Of a stretch of DNA of 64,000 bases, positions 10,674 to 20,513 are shown in pieces; position 1 is the stretch's first letter, and the number at the start of each line of letters is the position of its first letter. The stretch spans positions 3,968,001-4,032,000 of the forward strand of contig NZ_CP035382.1 in assembly GCF_006874705.1 (NCBI RefSeq), in the 5' to 3' direction. Source of the stretch: Leclercia adecarboxylata (GTDB lineage Bacteria; Pseudomonadota; Gammaproteobacteria; Enterobacterales; Enterobacteriaceae). Below the pieces are notes generated by a model. That model was given only the letters and a program-made list of their open reading frames with translations, ran no database searches and had not been told where the DNA came from. Made by a program: the position numbers and the translations under genes.

Positions 10674-11414
10674 ATGGGGATCTTAAAACCTGGATTATTA
10701 CTGACTGCTTTTGTGCTGACTGCATGTGGTGGCGGTGGCGGTGGTGGTGGTAGCGACAGCACGCCTCCAGTAACCACTGCGCCTGTGCAAACGGATAACG
10801 GCAATACGGATACCACACCGGAAACCCCTGCCACGGCACCGGTCAGCCTGACCACCGGCGGTACCCTTTCTGGTTGGACCTACACCACCCCTGAGGGCCG
10901 TGAATATGTTTTGCGCAACTCCGGGATCTCTGCGGGCTCGGTGCAAACTCATGGGGTCACCCGTGGTGGTGGCCAATTCCTGATCTCCTCAACATCATGG
11001 TGCTGTGGTCGTATGAGTTACACCATCTTCGGTACCTGGACACAGCATGAAACAGGGCAGCATGAGGTCTTCTACACCGGGGATGCCACGCTAGCGGCTA
11101 ACATGCCAACCCAGGGAACGGCGACCTATGTGGGTCAGGGTATGCGTGAAAGTAACCTGAGTGATGCTCGCTTTGACATTGATTTTGCGGCGAAAACCAT
11201 CACTGGCACCATTGCAGCCAATGATACCTTTGGTAGCGAAATTGCGATGCAGGGCAACATTGCCAACGGTGGTTTCACCGGTAACGCGCAATCCGGCGGG
11301 CAGGAGGGGACGTTCACCGGACATTTCAATGGCCCTACGGCTGAAGAGTTGGGCGGTCTGGCGCAGTTTACAGACACGACTAAAAACGCATCCTTTGGCG
11401 CGACACGTCAATAA
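10674..11414 (+). CDS. predicted Slam-dependent surface lipoprotein (TbpB-like barrel)
   Basis: The 246-aa product has a lipoprotein signal with lipobox LTAC (Cys19) followed by eight consecutive Gly and a Ser/Thr/Pro-rich tether to about residue 60. This is the architecture of outer-surface lipoproteins handled by Slam. The rest is Gly/Thr-rich beta sequence (FDIDFAAKTITGTI, GFTGNAQSGGQEGTFTGHF) ending FGATRQ, like the C-terminal eight-strand barrel of TbpB, factor-H-binding protein and hemophilin-type proteins. A vicinal CysCys pair (SWCCG) lies mid-protein. The ligand is unknown; heme, iron-carrier or host-protein binding are family precedents. The next gene, 37 bases on, is the likely translocon. 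Confidence 0.8.
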   Translation: MGILKPGLLLTAFVLTACGGGGGGGGSDSTPPVTTAPVQTDNGNTDTTPETPATAPVSLTTGGTLSGWTYTTPEGREYVLRNSGISAGSVQTHGVTRGGGQFLISSTSWCCGRMSYTIFGTWTQHETGQHEVFYTGDATLAANMPTQGTATYVGQGMRESNLSDARFDIDFAAKTITGTIAANDTFGSEIAMQGNIANGGFTGNAQSGGQEGTFTGHFNGPTAEELGGLAQFTDTTKNASFGATRQ

Positions 11415-11421
11415 ATCGTTT

Positions 11422-11444
11422 TCCGGTCAGCCTGGCTGACCGGA
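11422..11444 (+). promoter_or_regulatory. intercistronic 9-bp hairpin between lipoprotein and Slam genes
   Basis: TCCGGTCAG and CTGACCGGA form a perfect stem with a five-base loop directly ahead of the Slam start. No T-run follows, so read-through with differential expression or mRNA stabilisation is more likely than full termination. Confidence 0.6.
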
Positions 11445-11451
11445 CCTTCAG

Positions 11452-12882
11452 ATGGTAAGCCTTTCTATGAATATTTTGCGTACTGGCGCACTGAGTTTGC
11501 TGTGCCCGCTCAGCGTTGCGTTTGCTGCGCCGCCGGAAACCGACTCGATTCCTGCTGCCCCCCACTTTGAACGACTGACCACGCCGGACAAGCGCACCGA
11601 GCCTGGCGACAAGACACTGCATGTTACCAATACTCAACTGGCGGAACAGCCAGAGCTGGCGATGGCGCTGCTCGATCAGGCCATTCGTGAAGAAAAGTGG
11701 CCGATGGTTCGTGCCATTTTACCCGTCTATGCGGCGTCTCCCAATCCGGATTCTACCCTGATTCATTTTGCGAAAGCCGGGCTGGCGCGCAGCCAGGGGC
11801 ATTATGCAGAGGCGATTGAACACTATCGCGCTATTCTGACCAGGCACCCTGACTTTGCTGCGGTGCGTCTGGATTTAGCGCGTGCCATGTTTGAAAATCG
11901 TCAGTTTGACGCGGCTGATTATCAATTTCGTCGTGTATTACAAAGCAACCCGCCGGAGAATATTCAGCAGGTCATTGCACAATACCTTGAGCGTATTCAG
12001 AAAGGCAGCGCATTAACGGGTTCATTCAGCGTGAGTTATCTGAATGACAGCAATGTGAATAATGCTTCATCGGGTAAAACCATTCGGGTTGGCGATCGTC
12101 TGTTTATTCGTAATAAGGATAGTTTCCCTCAGCGCGGAGAAGGTTTCTGGTTCAATGGCGCATTACAAAAAGATGTCCAACTCTACGATCAGCATGGCTT
12201 GCGATTTCTTGGTACGGTAAACGGTAAGAGTTACTGGAATAATCATGATTTTGATGATATTACCACCCGTGCTTATGCTGGATATCAATGGCGTAATTTC
12301 CGGCAGCAATTTGCCCTGTTACCTTTTTATGAAAAAAGATGGTATGGCACCGAGGCGTACTCTTCTGGCCCTGGCGTCCGCGCCGAATACAGTTATTTAC
12401 TTACGCCCACCTGGCAGGTGAGTCAGGCGCTGGAATATCAGAAACTGGATTATGATGATGAAAATTATCGATTCTTGCGCGGGCAAAATCGTTACTCTTC
12501 CACAACCCTGTCCCATGCCTTCAGTAACCGGGTGTCAGGGTTTGCCGGCTTCGATCTGCTCGATCAGCAGACCTTCACTCGCAGTGAGTCTAACCACCGG
12601 GTAGGTTTGCGCAGCGGGGTGCAGGTTGATATGCCCTGGCAACTCTCTTTTGCCGCCACCACGGCCATTGCCAGACGCAATTATCAGGCCGACAGTGATA
12701 TCTTTTCGACGCGACGGAAAGATAACGAACAGATCTATAACCTCTCGCTCTGGCATCGCGACCTTTATTTCTTTGGGGTAATGCCGAAACTGAATTTCAC
12801 CTATAAACGGGTCGATAGCAATATCGATTTCTATGATTATCGACAGAGAAATGTCACGCTTTCTGTGGATAAGAATTTTTAA
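11452..12882 (+). CDS. surface lipoprotein assembly modifier (Slam, DUF560)
   Basis: The 476-aa product has a signal peptide (ending near SVAFA), a periplasmic TPR-type domain at about residues 60-185 (HYAEAIEHYRAILTRHPDFA, then ENRQFDAADYQFRRVLQSNP) and a C-terminal beta-barrel of about 290 residues rich in alternating aromatic strands, ending VTLSVDKNF with the terminal Phe of outer-membrane proteins. This TPR-plus-barrel layout and the QQVIAQYLERIQ linker are those of Slam proteins, which carry lipoproteins across the outer membrane to the surface in Neisseria and Acinetobacter. The partner lipoprotein is immediately upstream. The start is ATG 11452; ATG 11467 (MNILRTGALSLL) is possible and gives a cleaner signal peptide. 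Confidence 0.87.
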   Translation: MVSLSMNILRTGALSLLCPLSVAFAAPPETDSIPAAPHFERLTTPDKRTEPGDKTLHVTNTQLAEQPELAMALLDQAIREEKWPMVRAILPVYAASPNPDSTLIHFAKAGLARSQGHYAEAIEHYRAILTRHPDFAAVRLDLARAMFENRQFDAADYQFRRVLQSNPPENIQQVIAQYLERIQKGSALTGSFSVSYLNDSNVNNASSGKTIRVGDRLFIRNKDSFPQRGEGFWFNGALQKDVQLYDQHGLRFLGTVNGKSYWNNHDFDDITTRAYAGYQWRNFRQQFALLPFYEKRWYGTEAYSSGPGVRAEYSYLLTPTWQVSQALEYQKLDYDDENYRFLRGQNRYSSTTLSHAFSNRVSGFAGFDLLDQQTFTRSESNHRVGLRSGVQVDMPWQLSFAATTAIARRNYQADSDIFSTRRKDNEQIYNLSLWHRDLYFFGVMPKLNFTYKRVDSNIDFYDYRQRNVTLSVDKNF

Positions 12883-12952
12883 CAGACGTTTGCCAGGCCA
12901 TTTTAGTGAGTATGCAGAAAAAGACTAATACGAAAGAATGAATTTAACATGA

Positions 12953-12978
12953 AAAGCACGCTCCGGCGTGTTTTTTTA
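12953..12978 (+). terminator. intrinsic terminator after Slam gene
   Basis: GCACGC and GCGTG arms with a TCCG loop are followed by seven T, about 75 bases after the stop codon. It separates the Slam pair from pga. The remaining 230 bases before pgaA are AT-rich leader without an ORF; in E. coli this leader is long and bound by CsrA, which I cannot confirm here. Confidence 0.8.
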
Positions 12979-13205
12979 TTTCATGAGTTGGTAAAAGGCA
13001 AGCGTGGCTGCTAACTTTTCGAGTGCCGCCCAGGTGTTTTTTTAAAACAGGTAGTCATTGGCTGGATAATGGTAAATACGAAAAAAGTATGACATTACAA
13101 ATTCATCTGTACTTTTTTCTTTCTTGCTTAGCTATTAAATTTCCGTCATCTTTTAGTCATGTATAAATGAAAAGCTCACGTTAAAACAGAGATTAAGGGT
13201 TAGCC

Positions 13206-15671
13206 ATGTTCAGAGTTTCCTGCTCCTCTTGCGTTATTAAACCCTTACGTTCAGGACGATATTTATTAATGGTGAGCATGTTATTCCCGACATGGGCATA
13301 CGCCGAAATGTCTGCCTACGACGAACTTATTATTCAGGCACGGGATGGCGACCGCCAGCCTTTATTGCAATACCTTGCCGTTCGGGAAAAGCAGACACAG
13401 TTAACGGCGGGAGAGATTGCTGACTGGCTTCAGGTTTCCTCATGGGCCAATAATGACGTTGAGACGCTGGCGGTATGGGAGCGTTATCGCCAAAGCATGG
13501 CCATCCCTGCCAGAGGGCAGGTCGCTGCCGCCCGCGCGCTGCGTAACCAAAAGCAGTGGAATGACTCGCTGGCCGTCTGGGAAACCGTTCTGCAAGATGA
13601 GCCCGGCAATAGCGACGCCCGCACCGGCTGGATAATGACGCTCGCAGATGCCCATCGCAACGAGCAGGCCATCACCGAAGCCCGGCGCTGGGCAGACGAG
13701 GAGCCGGGGCCAGAGAGGGAGGCACTGCTGGCTTATGTTTATCATGCTCAGGGGAAAAACTGGGATTCAGTACTGGCGGCCAGCCAAATCGATACCGATT
13801 CAGACCACAACAAAAACGTGGTGCCCACGCTGCTGGCTGCCATGTCGGCCAACCGCATTGCCGGCCCCGCGCTGACCCTTTCAGAGCGCTTCCCGCAGCC
13901 TGATGCCATTACACGTCAACTTGAACTGGATGCGGCGGCGCAAACCGTCCGCACTGCGTTCACGCCCACCCGCAATGAAGAGGAACGATTTCTGGTGGCA
14001 GATAAAGCACTGGCTCGCTATGACGCGCTGATTGCCGAGTGGAAATCCCATCCCGAGGCGCAAGGTGATGTGCGACGCGCCAGAATTGACCGGCTGGGGG
14101 CGCTGGTTATCCGTAAACGCATGGATGAAGCGATCGCCGAATTTGAGTCGCTCGAGGCGAGCGGAACGCCGGTTCCTGACTACGCCAGACGATGGGTCGC
14201 TTCTGCATATCTTGCGCAGAAGCAGCCGGACAAAGCCGAGTCGCTGCTTGAAAGCATCTATTTTCCGCGTGGCTCGACCCTGGCATCACAGCCGTTGACC
14301 ATGGACGATCAACAGGAACTGCTGTTTGCCCGTCTCGATAACAACCATTTCGACGAAGCGAAGCAGCAACTGGATACATACACTAAAGAGAACCCTTACC
14401 TGCGACAAATCTACGGTTCTCCTACGCCGGAGCCCAATGACAGCTGGCTACTGGCAAGAACCTTACAAACCGAATATCTGGTCGCCACCAATAATTTGCC
14501 TGCAGCCGAGACGCATGCGGAGCGGTTGGCGCGAACAGGATCGGGTAACCAGGCACTGCGTATTGCCTATGCGTCAGTGCTGCTGGCGAGAGGATTACCC
14601 CGTGCCGCAGAGCGCGAACTTAAGCTTGCCGAAGTCATTGAACCCAGCAACCTGGAGCTGGAACGGCAACAAGCATGGACGGCCATGGAGCTACAGGAGT
14701 GGCAGCAGGCCGACGAACTGACGAAGGATGTAGTTACCCGCAGCCCGGATGACGCCGCCACGTTGCAGCTTGAACGACTGATGGCGTTGCATAACAAAGC
14801 TGAACTGCGGATAGCCGGGTCTCAGGGCATCTCATCCGACAGTCCGGTCAGTGGCAAAAATGATTTTACCCTCAACGCTGCGCTTTATAGCCCACCTGTT
14901 AACCAAAACTGGCGACTGTTTACCGGCTACAACTTTGCCCGTGGCGAATTTGAGGAGGGGAAGGGCATAAGCCGGGACCTGCTGGCGGGCGTGGAATGGA
15001 CGTCAAGGAATAGCTGGGCCGAAATGGAGGTCTCCGGGCGCAACGATGGCAGCGATCAGAAAATCGGCGGACGCCTCTCTGGCTGGTACGATTTCAGCGA
15101 CAGCTGGCGGGTCGGGGGCTCGGCGGAGCGGTTATCCCGTAACACGCCGCTGCGTGCCCTGCGTAATGGGGTAAACGCCAACGGTGGCGATCTGTGGTTA
15201 CGCTGGTATCAGAACGAACGACGCGAATATCAAGTTTCGCTTTTCGGTGCCCATTTCACCGACGGCAATGATCGACTGGAATACGGTATCAGCGGTAAAG
15301 AACGCCTCTGGACGCTACCACGTTTTACTCTGGATTTTCTCCCCGGCATCGGCGGCAGCCATAACAGCAAAGAAAATGTGCCTTATTACAACCCCAAACG
15401 CGATCTTGCAGCGGTTGCAGGGCTGCGCGCCGAACAGGTGCTGTACCGCCATTACGACACGGTCTGGAAGCAGCAGTTTGAGGCGGGGGCGGGCGGCTAC
15501 TGGCAAAAAGGGCACAGTGCCGGGGCCATCAATCAGTTAGGTTACGGGCAACGTATTCAATGGAATAACGTAGTGGATGCCGGGGTGAAACTGACCTGGG
15601 ATAAGCGTCCATACGACGGGAAGCGGGAGCGCAATATTGCCCTCGCATTTGATCTGAATGTCAGGTTTTAA
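13206..15671 (+). CDS. pgaA: poly-beta-1,6-GlcNAc export porin PgaA
   Basis: The 821-aa product has a signal peptide (LFPTWAYA cleavage), a long TPR superhelix to about residue 510 (repeated Trp/Leu/Ala helices such as LAVWETVLQDEPGNSDARTG) and a C-terminal 16-strand type barrel ending LAFDLNVRF with the outer-membrane terminal Phe. PgaA passes deacetylated PNAG through the outer membrane. It is the first gene of pgaABCD, nine bases before pgaB. The leader between 12979 and 13205 contains no ORF. Length and order match E. coli (807 aa), with clear divergence in the barrel. Confidence 0.94.
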   Translation: MFRVSCSSCVIKPLRSGRYLLMVSMLFPTWAYAEMSAYDELIIQARDGDRQPLLQYLAVREKQTQLTAGEIADWLQVSSWANNDVETLAVWERYRQSMAIPARGQVAAARALRNQKQWNDSLAVWETVLQDEPGNSDARTGWIMTLADAHRNEQAITEARRWADEEPGPEREALLAYVYHAQGKNWDSVLAASQIDTDSDHNKNVVPTLLAAMSANRIAGPALTLSERFPQPDAITRQLELDAAAQTVRTAFTPTRNEEERFLVADKALARYDALIAEWKSHPEAQGDVRRARIDRLGALVIRKRMDEAIAEFESLEASGTPVPDYARRWVASAYLAQKQPDKAESLLESIYFPRGSTLASQPLTMDDQQELLFARLDNNHFDEAKQQLDTYTKENPYLRQIYGSPTPEPNDSWLLARTLQTEYLVATNNLPAAETHAERLARTGSGNQALRIAYASVLLARGLPRAAERELKLAEVIEPSNLELERQQAWTAMELQEWQQADELTKDVVTRSPDDAATLQLERLMALHNKAELRIAGSQGISSDSPVSGKNDFTLNAALYSPPVNQNWRLFTGYNFARGEFEEGKGISRDLLAGVEWTSRNSWAEMEVSGRNDGSDQKIGGRLSGWYDFSDSWRVGGSAERLSRNTPLRALRNGVNANGGDLWLRWYQNERREYQVSLFGAHFTDGNDRLEYGISGKERLWTLPRFTLDFLPGIGGSHNSKENVPYYNPKRDLAAVAGLRAEQVLYRHYDTVWKQQFEAGAGGYWQKGHSAGAINQLGYGQRIQWNNVVDAGVKLTWDKRPYDGKRERNIALAFDLNVRF

Positions 15672-15680
15672 GGGCGCTTC

Positions 15681-17696
15681 ATGATGAAACGATGGCTTCT
15701 CGCCGCGAGGGTAATCGTCGGGTGGATGATGATGAGCATGTGTGCATTGGCCGCGGCACCGCGTTACCTTCCTCCCGCCGAGCGTCCGGCGCTGTATGCG
15801 GACCAGCGCTGGCCCACAAACAGCTTTCTGGTGCTGGGCTGGCATGACGTGGAGGACGGTGCCGCCGATCAGCGCTATCTGTCCGTGCGCACCAGCGCCC
15901 TGAACGACCAGTTTGCCTGGTTGCATGATAACGGCTACCACCCGATTAGCGTGCAGCAGGTGCTGGATGCCCATGCCGGAAAAATCACCTTGCCTGAAAA
16001 GGCGGTGATGCTGACCTTTGATGATGGATACAGTAGCTTCTCGACACGCGTTTTGCCGCTGCTTCGGTTGTTCAAATGGCCTGCTCTGTGGGCGCCTGTC
16101 GGCAGTTGGGTGGATGCACCGGAACATTCGCTGGTGGATTTTGGCGGACTAAAGACACCGCGGGAAAAGTTTGCCACCTGGAAAATGGTACGCGAGGCCA
16201 GCGAGTCGGGGCTTGTGGAAGTGGGGGCGCACACCTGGGCCTCCCATTACGGCCATCAGGCCAATCCGCAAGGCAGTAAGGAGCCCGCAGTCGCTAACCG
16301 GTTTTACGATAAAACCAGCGGACAGTACGAAACGGATGCGCAGTTTGAACAGCGTATTCGTGCTGACCTGTCGCGCATTTCGGGCAAAATCGAAGAGGTC
16401 ACCGGGAAAGCACCGCGAGCCTGGGTCTGGCCCTACGGTGCGGCGAGCGGGACAACACTTAAGCTCGCGCATCAGCAGGGCTACCAGATAGCTTTCACCC
16501 TGAACCAGGGGCTGGCGAATGCCGCAAATCTGGAAGATGTTCCCCGGGTGCTGATTTCCAACAACCCTTCGCTGCGTAGCTTCGCCAGCCAGATAGCTCA
16601 GGTCAGGGAACCTGAGACCATGCGGGTTATGCATGTCGATCTCGACTATGTGTACGACAAAAACCTGGCTCAACAGCGTAAAAATATCGATCTGCTCATT
16701 CAGCGGGTTTTCGATATGAAGATCACCCATGTCTTTTTACAGGCCTATGCCGATCCGAAAGGGGACGGCAACGTCAATGCGCTCTATTTCCCCAGTCGCT
16801 GGCTCCCTATGCGGGCGGATCTGTTTAACTTCGTTTCCTGGCAGTTGCAGACCCGTGCCGCAGTGAAGGTTTACGCCTGGATGCCGGTACTGGCGTTTGG
16901 GTTAGACCCCTCGGTGCCTCGCGTGGCGGCCTGGTCGTCAGACACCGGACGAATTGCGCCAGATAATCGCCAGTATTTGCGCTTATCACCCTGGAGTGCG
17001 GTTGCCCGGCAGAGAATCAACGACATCTACGAGGACCTGGCGCGCCATGCCAACTTCAGCGGCATTCTGTTCCATGATGACGCTTTTTTGACCGACTTTG
17101 AGGATGCCTCCCCGGATGCGCTCAAAGCCTATCGTTTAGCAGGCTTCCCGGACGATCTCGCGCAGATTCGCGCCAACCCGGAACTGCTGGCGCGCTGGAC
17201 GCGCTTTAAAAGTCGCGCCCTGATTGATTTTACCCGGGAGCTCACGCAAACCGTGCGTGCCGTGCGCGGCCCACAGATCAAAACCGCCCGCAACATTTAC
17301 GCCATGCCGGTACTGGATCCCCAGAGCGAAACCTGGTTTGCGCAGAATCTGAATGATTTTCTCGGCACCTACGACTGGACAGCCCCGATGGCGATGCCGC
17401 TGATGGAGAATGTCCCGGTCAACGATGCCAATGCCTGGCTGGACAGACTCGTCGGGCAGGTAGCCCGTTACCCCGGCGCGCTGGATAAAACGGTCTTTGA
17501 ACTTCAGGCACGCGACTGGCGTAAGGGGGCAGGGCAGGACAACATTAGCGGTGAAATGCTTAACGGGTGGATGCGGCAGCTCAAGCTGAGCGGTGCCAGA
17601 AACTATGGCTACTACCCGGACGATTTCATTAACGATCAACCCCGGATGGCAGAGATCCGTTCTGCTTTTTCCTCCTACTGGTATCCGCAAAAATGA
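15681..17696 (+). CDS. pgaB: PNAG N-deacetylase PgaB
   Basis: The 671-aa product has the CE4 polysaccharide deacetylase domain (residues about 40-300) with metal and catalytic residues at the same numbers as E. coli: His55 (LGWHDVED), Asp114/Asp115 (TFDDGY), His184 and His189 ([10 protein letters not shown]). A C-terminal GH153-type hydrolase domain follows ([30 protein letters not shown]). Partial deacetylation is needed for export. The expected lipobox is poor: the N-terminal Cys21 is preceded by Met (MMSMC), so the protein may be released by signal peptidase I at ALAAA instead of lipidated. It overlaps pgaC by ATGA. Confidence 0.94.
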   Translation: MMKRWLLAARVIVGWMMMSMCALAAAPRYLPPAERPALYADQRWPTNSFLVLGWHDVEDGAADQRYLSVRTSALNDQFAWLHDNGYHPISVQQVLDAHAGKITLPEKAVMLTFDDGYSSFSTRVLPLLRLFKWPALWAPVGSWVDAPEHSLVDFGGLKTPREKFATWKMVREASESGLVEVGAHTWASHYGHQANPQGSKEPAVANRFYDKTSGQYETDAQFEQRIRADLSRISGKIEEVTGKAPRAWVWPYGAASGTTLKLAHQQGYQIAFTLNQGLANAANLEDVPRVLISNNPSLRSFASQIAQVREPETMRVMHVDLDYVYDKNLAQQRKNIDLLIQRVFDMKITHVFLQAYADPKGDGNVNALYFPSRWLPMRADLFNFVSWQLQTRAAVKVYAWMPVLAFGLDPSVPRVAAWSSDTGRIAPDNRQYLRLSPWSAVARQRINDIYEDLARHANFSGILFHDDAFLTDFEDASPDALKAYRLAGFPDDLAQIRANPELLARWTRFKSRALIDFTRELTQTVRAVRGPQIKTARNIYAMPVLDPQSETWFAQNLNDFLGTYDWTAPMAMPLMENVPVNDANAWLDRLVGQVARYPGALDKTVFELQARDWRKGAGQDNISGEMLNGWMRQLKLSGARNYGYYPDDFINDQPRMAEIRSAFSSYWYPQK

Positions 17697-19027
17697 CCGA
17701 TCGCCTCATCGCCTTTCTGATCCTTTGCCTGATGTTCAGTTTTCCGCTCGGCGTGGCGGTGATTTTTACCGGTGAAGTGATCCTTGATTTCGTCTTTTTC
17801 TGGCCGCTGTTTATGTCGGCCCTCTGGATAAGCGGTGGGCTTTACTTCTGGTTTCACCGCGAGCGCCACTGGCCATGGGGGCCGGGCACACCGCCACCTG
17901 TACTCGAAGGCAATCCGCTGATCTCCATTCTTGTGCCGTGCTTTAACGAAGGGCTGAATGCACGTGAGACTATCGAAGCGGCGCTGGCACAACGTTATGA
18001 AAATATAGAAGTGATTGCTATCAATGACGGTTCTATCGACAGCACCGCGGCCGTGCTGGACAAGTTAGCAAGTGAGTATGCGCGGCTGCGGGTGATTCAT
18101 CTGGCGGAAAATCAGGGTAAAGCGGTAGCCCTGCAGGCGGGTGCCGCGGCGGCGCGCAGTGATTTTCTGGTGTGTATTGATGGTGATGCGCTGCTGGATA
18201 AAGATGCGGCGGTGTATATGGTCGCACCGCTGCTCAATCACCCTCGCGTGGGGGCCGTGACCGGTAATCCGCGTATCCGCACGCGTTCAACGCTGGTTGG
18301 GCGAGTCCAGGTGGGGGAATTTTCATCTATCATCGGCCTTATCAAGCGTACCCAGCGCGTCTATGGTCAGGTCTTTACCGTTTCCGGTGTCATTGCCGCT
18401 TATCGCCGTCGCGCCCTGGCAGAGGTGGGGTACTGGAGCCCGGATATGATCACGGAAGATATTGATATCAGTTGGAAGTTACAACTGCGCCACTGGTCAA
18501 TTTTCTTCGAACCTCGTGCGCTGTGCTGGATTTTGATGCCCGAGACGCTGAAAGGGCTCTGGAAGCAGCGTCTGCGCTGGGCGCAGGGGGGCGCGGAGGT
18601 GTTTATCGTCAATATGCGTCGCTTGTGGAGCTGGGAGTACCGACGTATGTGGCCTCTGTTTATTGAGTTTTGTATGTCAACCGCATGGGCCTTTGCCTAT
18701 GCCGTCAGCATTCTGTTGTTTCTCTTCGGGCTGCTTATTCCGATGCCCGATTCTTTATATGTTCAGCACCTTTTCCCACCGGCTTTTACTGGCCTGATGC
18801 TGGGCGTGGTCTGTCTGTTGCAGTTCACGGTCAGTCTGATTATTGAAAGACGCTACGAGAAAGGTATTGCGGCGTCTCTGTTCTGGATTATCTGGTTTCC
18901 GGTGGTGTACTGGATGTTGAGCCTGTTCACTACGCTTGTGGCTTTCCCGAAAGTCATGCTGCGCCGCAAACGCAGCAGAGCCCGTTGGGTGAGTCCCGAT
19001 CGCGGTATTGGGAGATTAAAACCATGA
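17693..19027 (+). CDS. pgaC: PNAG synthase PgaC (GT2 glycosyltransferase)
   Basis: The 444-aa inner-membrane enzyme has two N-terminal helices, a cytosolic GT2 domain and three C-terminal helices. Signature residues are present: NDGSIDST, the IDGDALLD DxD-type site (Asp163/Asp165), TEDIDISWK and the QRLRWAQGG processivity motif. It polymerises UDP-GlcNAc and, with PgaD, secretes the chain. In E. coli the PgaC/PgaD complex is allosterically activated by c-di-GMP; the GGDEF genes at 57.7-61.3 kb are local candidates to supply it. Both ends overlap neighbours (ATGA), so translation is coupled. Confidence 0.96.
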   Translation: MTDRLIAFLILCLMFSFPLGVAVIFTGEVILDFVFFWPLFMSALWISGGLYFWFHRERHWPWGPGTPPPVLEGNPLISILVPCFNEGLNARETIEAALAQRYENIEVIAINDGSIDSTAAVLDKLASEYARLRVIHLAENQGKAVALQAGAAAARSDFLVCIDGDALLDKDAAVYMVAPLLNHPRVGAVTGNPRIRTRSTLVGRVQVGEFSSIIGLIKRTQRVYGQVFTVSGVIAAYRRRALAEVGYWSPDMITEDIDISWKLQLRHWSIFFEPRALCWILMPETLKGLWKQRLRWAQGGAEVFIVNMRRLWSWEYRRMWPLFIEFCMSTAWAFAYAVSILLFLFGLLIPMPDSLYVQHLFPPAFTGLMLGVVCLLQFTVSLIIERRYEKGIAASLFWIIWFPVVYWMLSLFTTLVAFPKVMLRRKRSRARWVSPDRGIGRLKP

Positions 19028-19461
19028 TCCAACCTTTAATTTTTACTGAACAACGGCTGTTTCCACGCGCGCTGGATTCTCTGTTAACCATCGTTGCCTG
19101 GCTGGGGTTTGGCTGGCTGATTTACAGTGGTCTGATAACCGCGATTGAACACAATCCTTTTATGGGGACCAGACCGTTCTACACCACGCTCAGTACGTTG
19201 AGTATCTACCTGCTGGTGGCCTGTCTTATAAGTCTGGCGCTGATCGCCTGGGCAAAATACAACCAGCTGCGCTTTCGTATTGAGCGTCGTAAGCGCCGGC
19301 CTGAACTTGAGCGCCATGAAGTTGCGGCAAGTTTCAATATCACCCCCGAACTGGCGCTAATGATGAGCGAGGCCAAAGTCTTTACCCTCGCTCATTACGA
19401 TACGGGGGCAATTGACCGCGTGTGGATGGCGAAAATCCTCGCTAACGCGCAGCGCGAGTAA
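19024..19461 (+). CDS. pgaD: PNAG synthase accessory subunit PgaD
   Basis: The 145-aa product has two membrane helices ([20 protein letters not shown] and [20 protein letters not shown]) and a basic cytosolic loop [10 protein letters not shown], the layout of E. coli PgaD, which helps bind c-di-GMP and stabilises PgaC. The C-terminal part is longer and diverged from E. coli. The ATG at 19024 overlaps the pgaC stop; a longer start at 18985 lies inside pgaC and is not needed. The assignment rests on position and topology more than on sequence identity. Confidence 0.88.
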   Translation: MIQPLIFTEQRLFPRALDSLLTIVAWLGFGWLIYSGLITAIEHNPFMGTRPFYTTLSTLSIYLLVACLISLALIAWAKYNQLRFRIERRKRRPELERHEVAASFNITPELALMMSEAKVFTLAHYDTGAIDRVWMAKILANAQRE

Positions 19462-19464
19462 CGA

Positions 19465-19506
19465 AAAACCTGCCGGTAATTCTGGATGTTTGCTGGCAGG
19501 TTTTTT
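19465..19506 (+). terminator. intrinsic terminator of pgaABCD
   Basis: AAACCTGCC and GGCAGGTTT arms are followed by a T-run, starting four bases after the pgaD stop. Confidence 0.85.
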
Positions 19507-20144
19507 ATGGAGTACCTGCGGCTCGCTTAATACAGGAGGGCGGAATAGGCATGCGTAGAGCGATGCCTGTAATGACGCCGGGGATCACGTAGTGAAACGG
19601 TCTGACAAACCGGCTGAGGCATTAACCTGCTCAGGCGTGAACAGGCCTTTTCGCAATAATTCAGAGATAAAACCGAAATAAGCTGTGCCGCGCGCCAGGA
19701 AGAGCATCACTGGACGCTGCGATTCCGCTTTCGAAAATATATGCGCCGCCTGCAAGCACCGGGGGGGATTTTTAAATTTTATTTAGTTAGCGGTGGGCTG
19801 TCGCCCAATGCTAATATTACGATTCAGTGACAATACGGTCGGTTTCTCGTGGGCATACTGCATCGAACAAAGTCTTTGGCGCGGAAGAACTTGCCATCAA
19901 TACTCATTTCTCCGTACATCATATCGTTGATAAAGTATTACCGCGTAACTTCTTAGAAGGTGATAGCTTTATCTCCGCACTGATTCCGCTTACCGGCCGC
20001 TTTGCTTGCCTTTATTTAAATTAACAGATTGATACTACTTACACACCATTATTATTAGTAGTTTCTCACAAAACCTTTAACACCGGGTTGCCGAAAGCAC
20101 AGTATTGTAATACTTTGACATTTTATTTTATTAATGGACTTGCT
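19507..20144. other. 638-base stretch with gene remnants, between pgaD and a lipoprotein gene
   Basis: No intact gene is recognised. A minus-strand coding remnant is listed separately. On the plus strand 19827-20024 is open for 65 codons (NKVFGAEELAINTHFSVHH and onward), without a clear ribosome-binding site; its composition is protein-like, but I recognise no family, and it may be a truncated gene. A G7 run lies at about 19763. Confidence 0.4.
19585..19762 (-). pseudogene. C-terminal gene remnant, unknown family
   Basis: On the minus strand a frame without start reads IFSKAESQRPVMLFLARG, then TAYFGFISELLRKGLFTP, then EQVNASAGLSDRFTT and a TGA at 19585-19587. The residue mix looks like a real globular tail, yet no start, ribosome-binding site or upstream domain is found; the frame decays near the G7 run. 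It is probably the 3' end of a deleted gene. Confidence 0.35.
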
Positions 20145-20513
20145 ATGAAAATAACCACCTTACTAAATGCAGGAATACTTACGCTGCTCCTTGCGGGTTG
20201 TAACGACAACGATTTTAAATCACGTACAATTACTATTGAAGGCCTTAAGCTAGAGTTATCTGGTAGTAAACTTGTAGGGAAAGCAGGGAATAAAAGCGAA
20301 ACCTGCGATGTAGACACCTATAAATCGGACAGAGAAGGTGATGAAAAAGTCTGGAGTGAATATATTATATATAAGTGTGGGGAGCGCAGCTTTATCAGAG
20401 TTGATTTCAAATACCCCGTAACCAGCGCGGACCCAATGCCAATTAGGTCTGGCAGCACAAATAATCGTTTCATGGAACCGAAATACTTCACCTGGGCCGA
20501 TGTAAAAATGTAG
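20145..20513 (+). CDS. small lipoprotein of unknown function
   Basis: The 122-aa product begins MKITTLLNAGILTLLLAGC, a textbook lipoprotein signal (lipobox LAGC, Cys19), followed by Asn/Asp residues that do not include Asp at +2, so outer-membrane sorting is expected. Two further Cys (TCDVDTY and YKCGERS) could form a disulfide. No domain is recognised. The start at 20145 is chosen for the lipobox; the frame extends to 20088 without a signal. The last 26 bases overlap the convergent unknown ORF. Confidence 0.6.
   Translation: MKITTLLNAGILTLLLAGCNDNDFKSRTITIEGLKLELSGSKLVGKAGNKSETCDVDTYKSDREGDEKVWSEYIIYKCGERSFIRVDFKYPVTSADPMPIRSGSTNNRFMEPKYFTWADVKM

Noticed and set aside
19827-20024. 65-codon plus-strand ORF as an intact gene
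   Set aside because: No ribosome-binding site or recognisable domain; at best a fragment, so it is mentioned only under the non-coding stretch.
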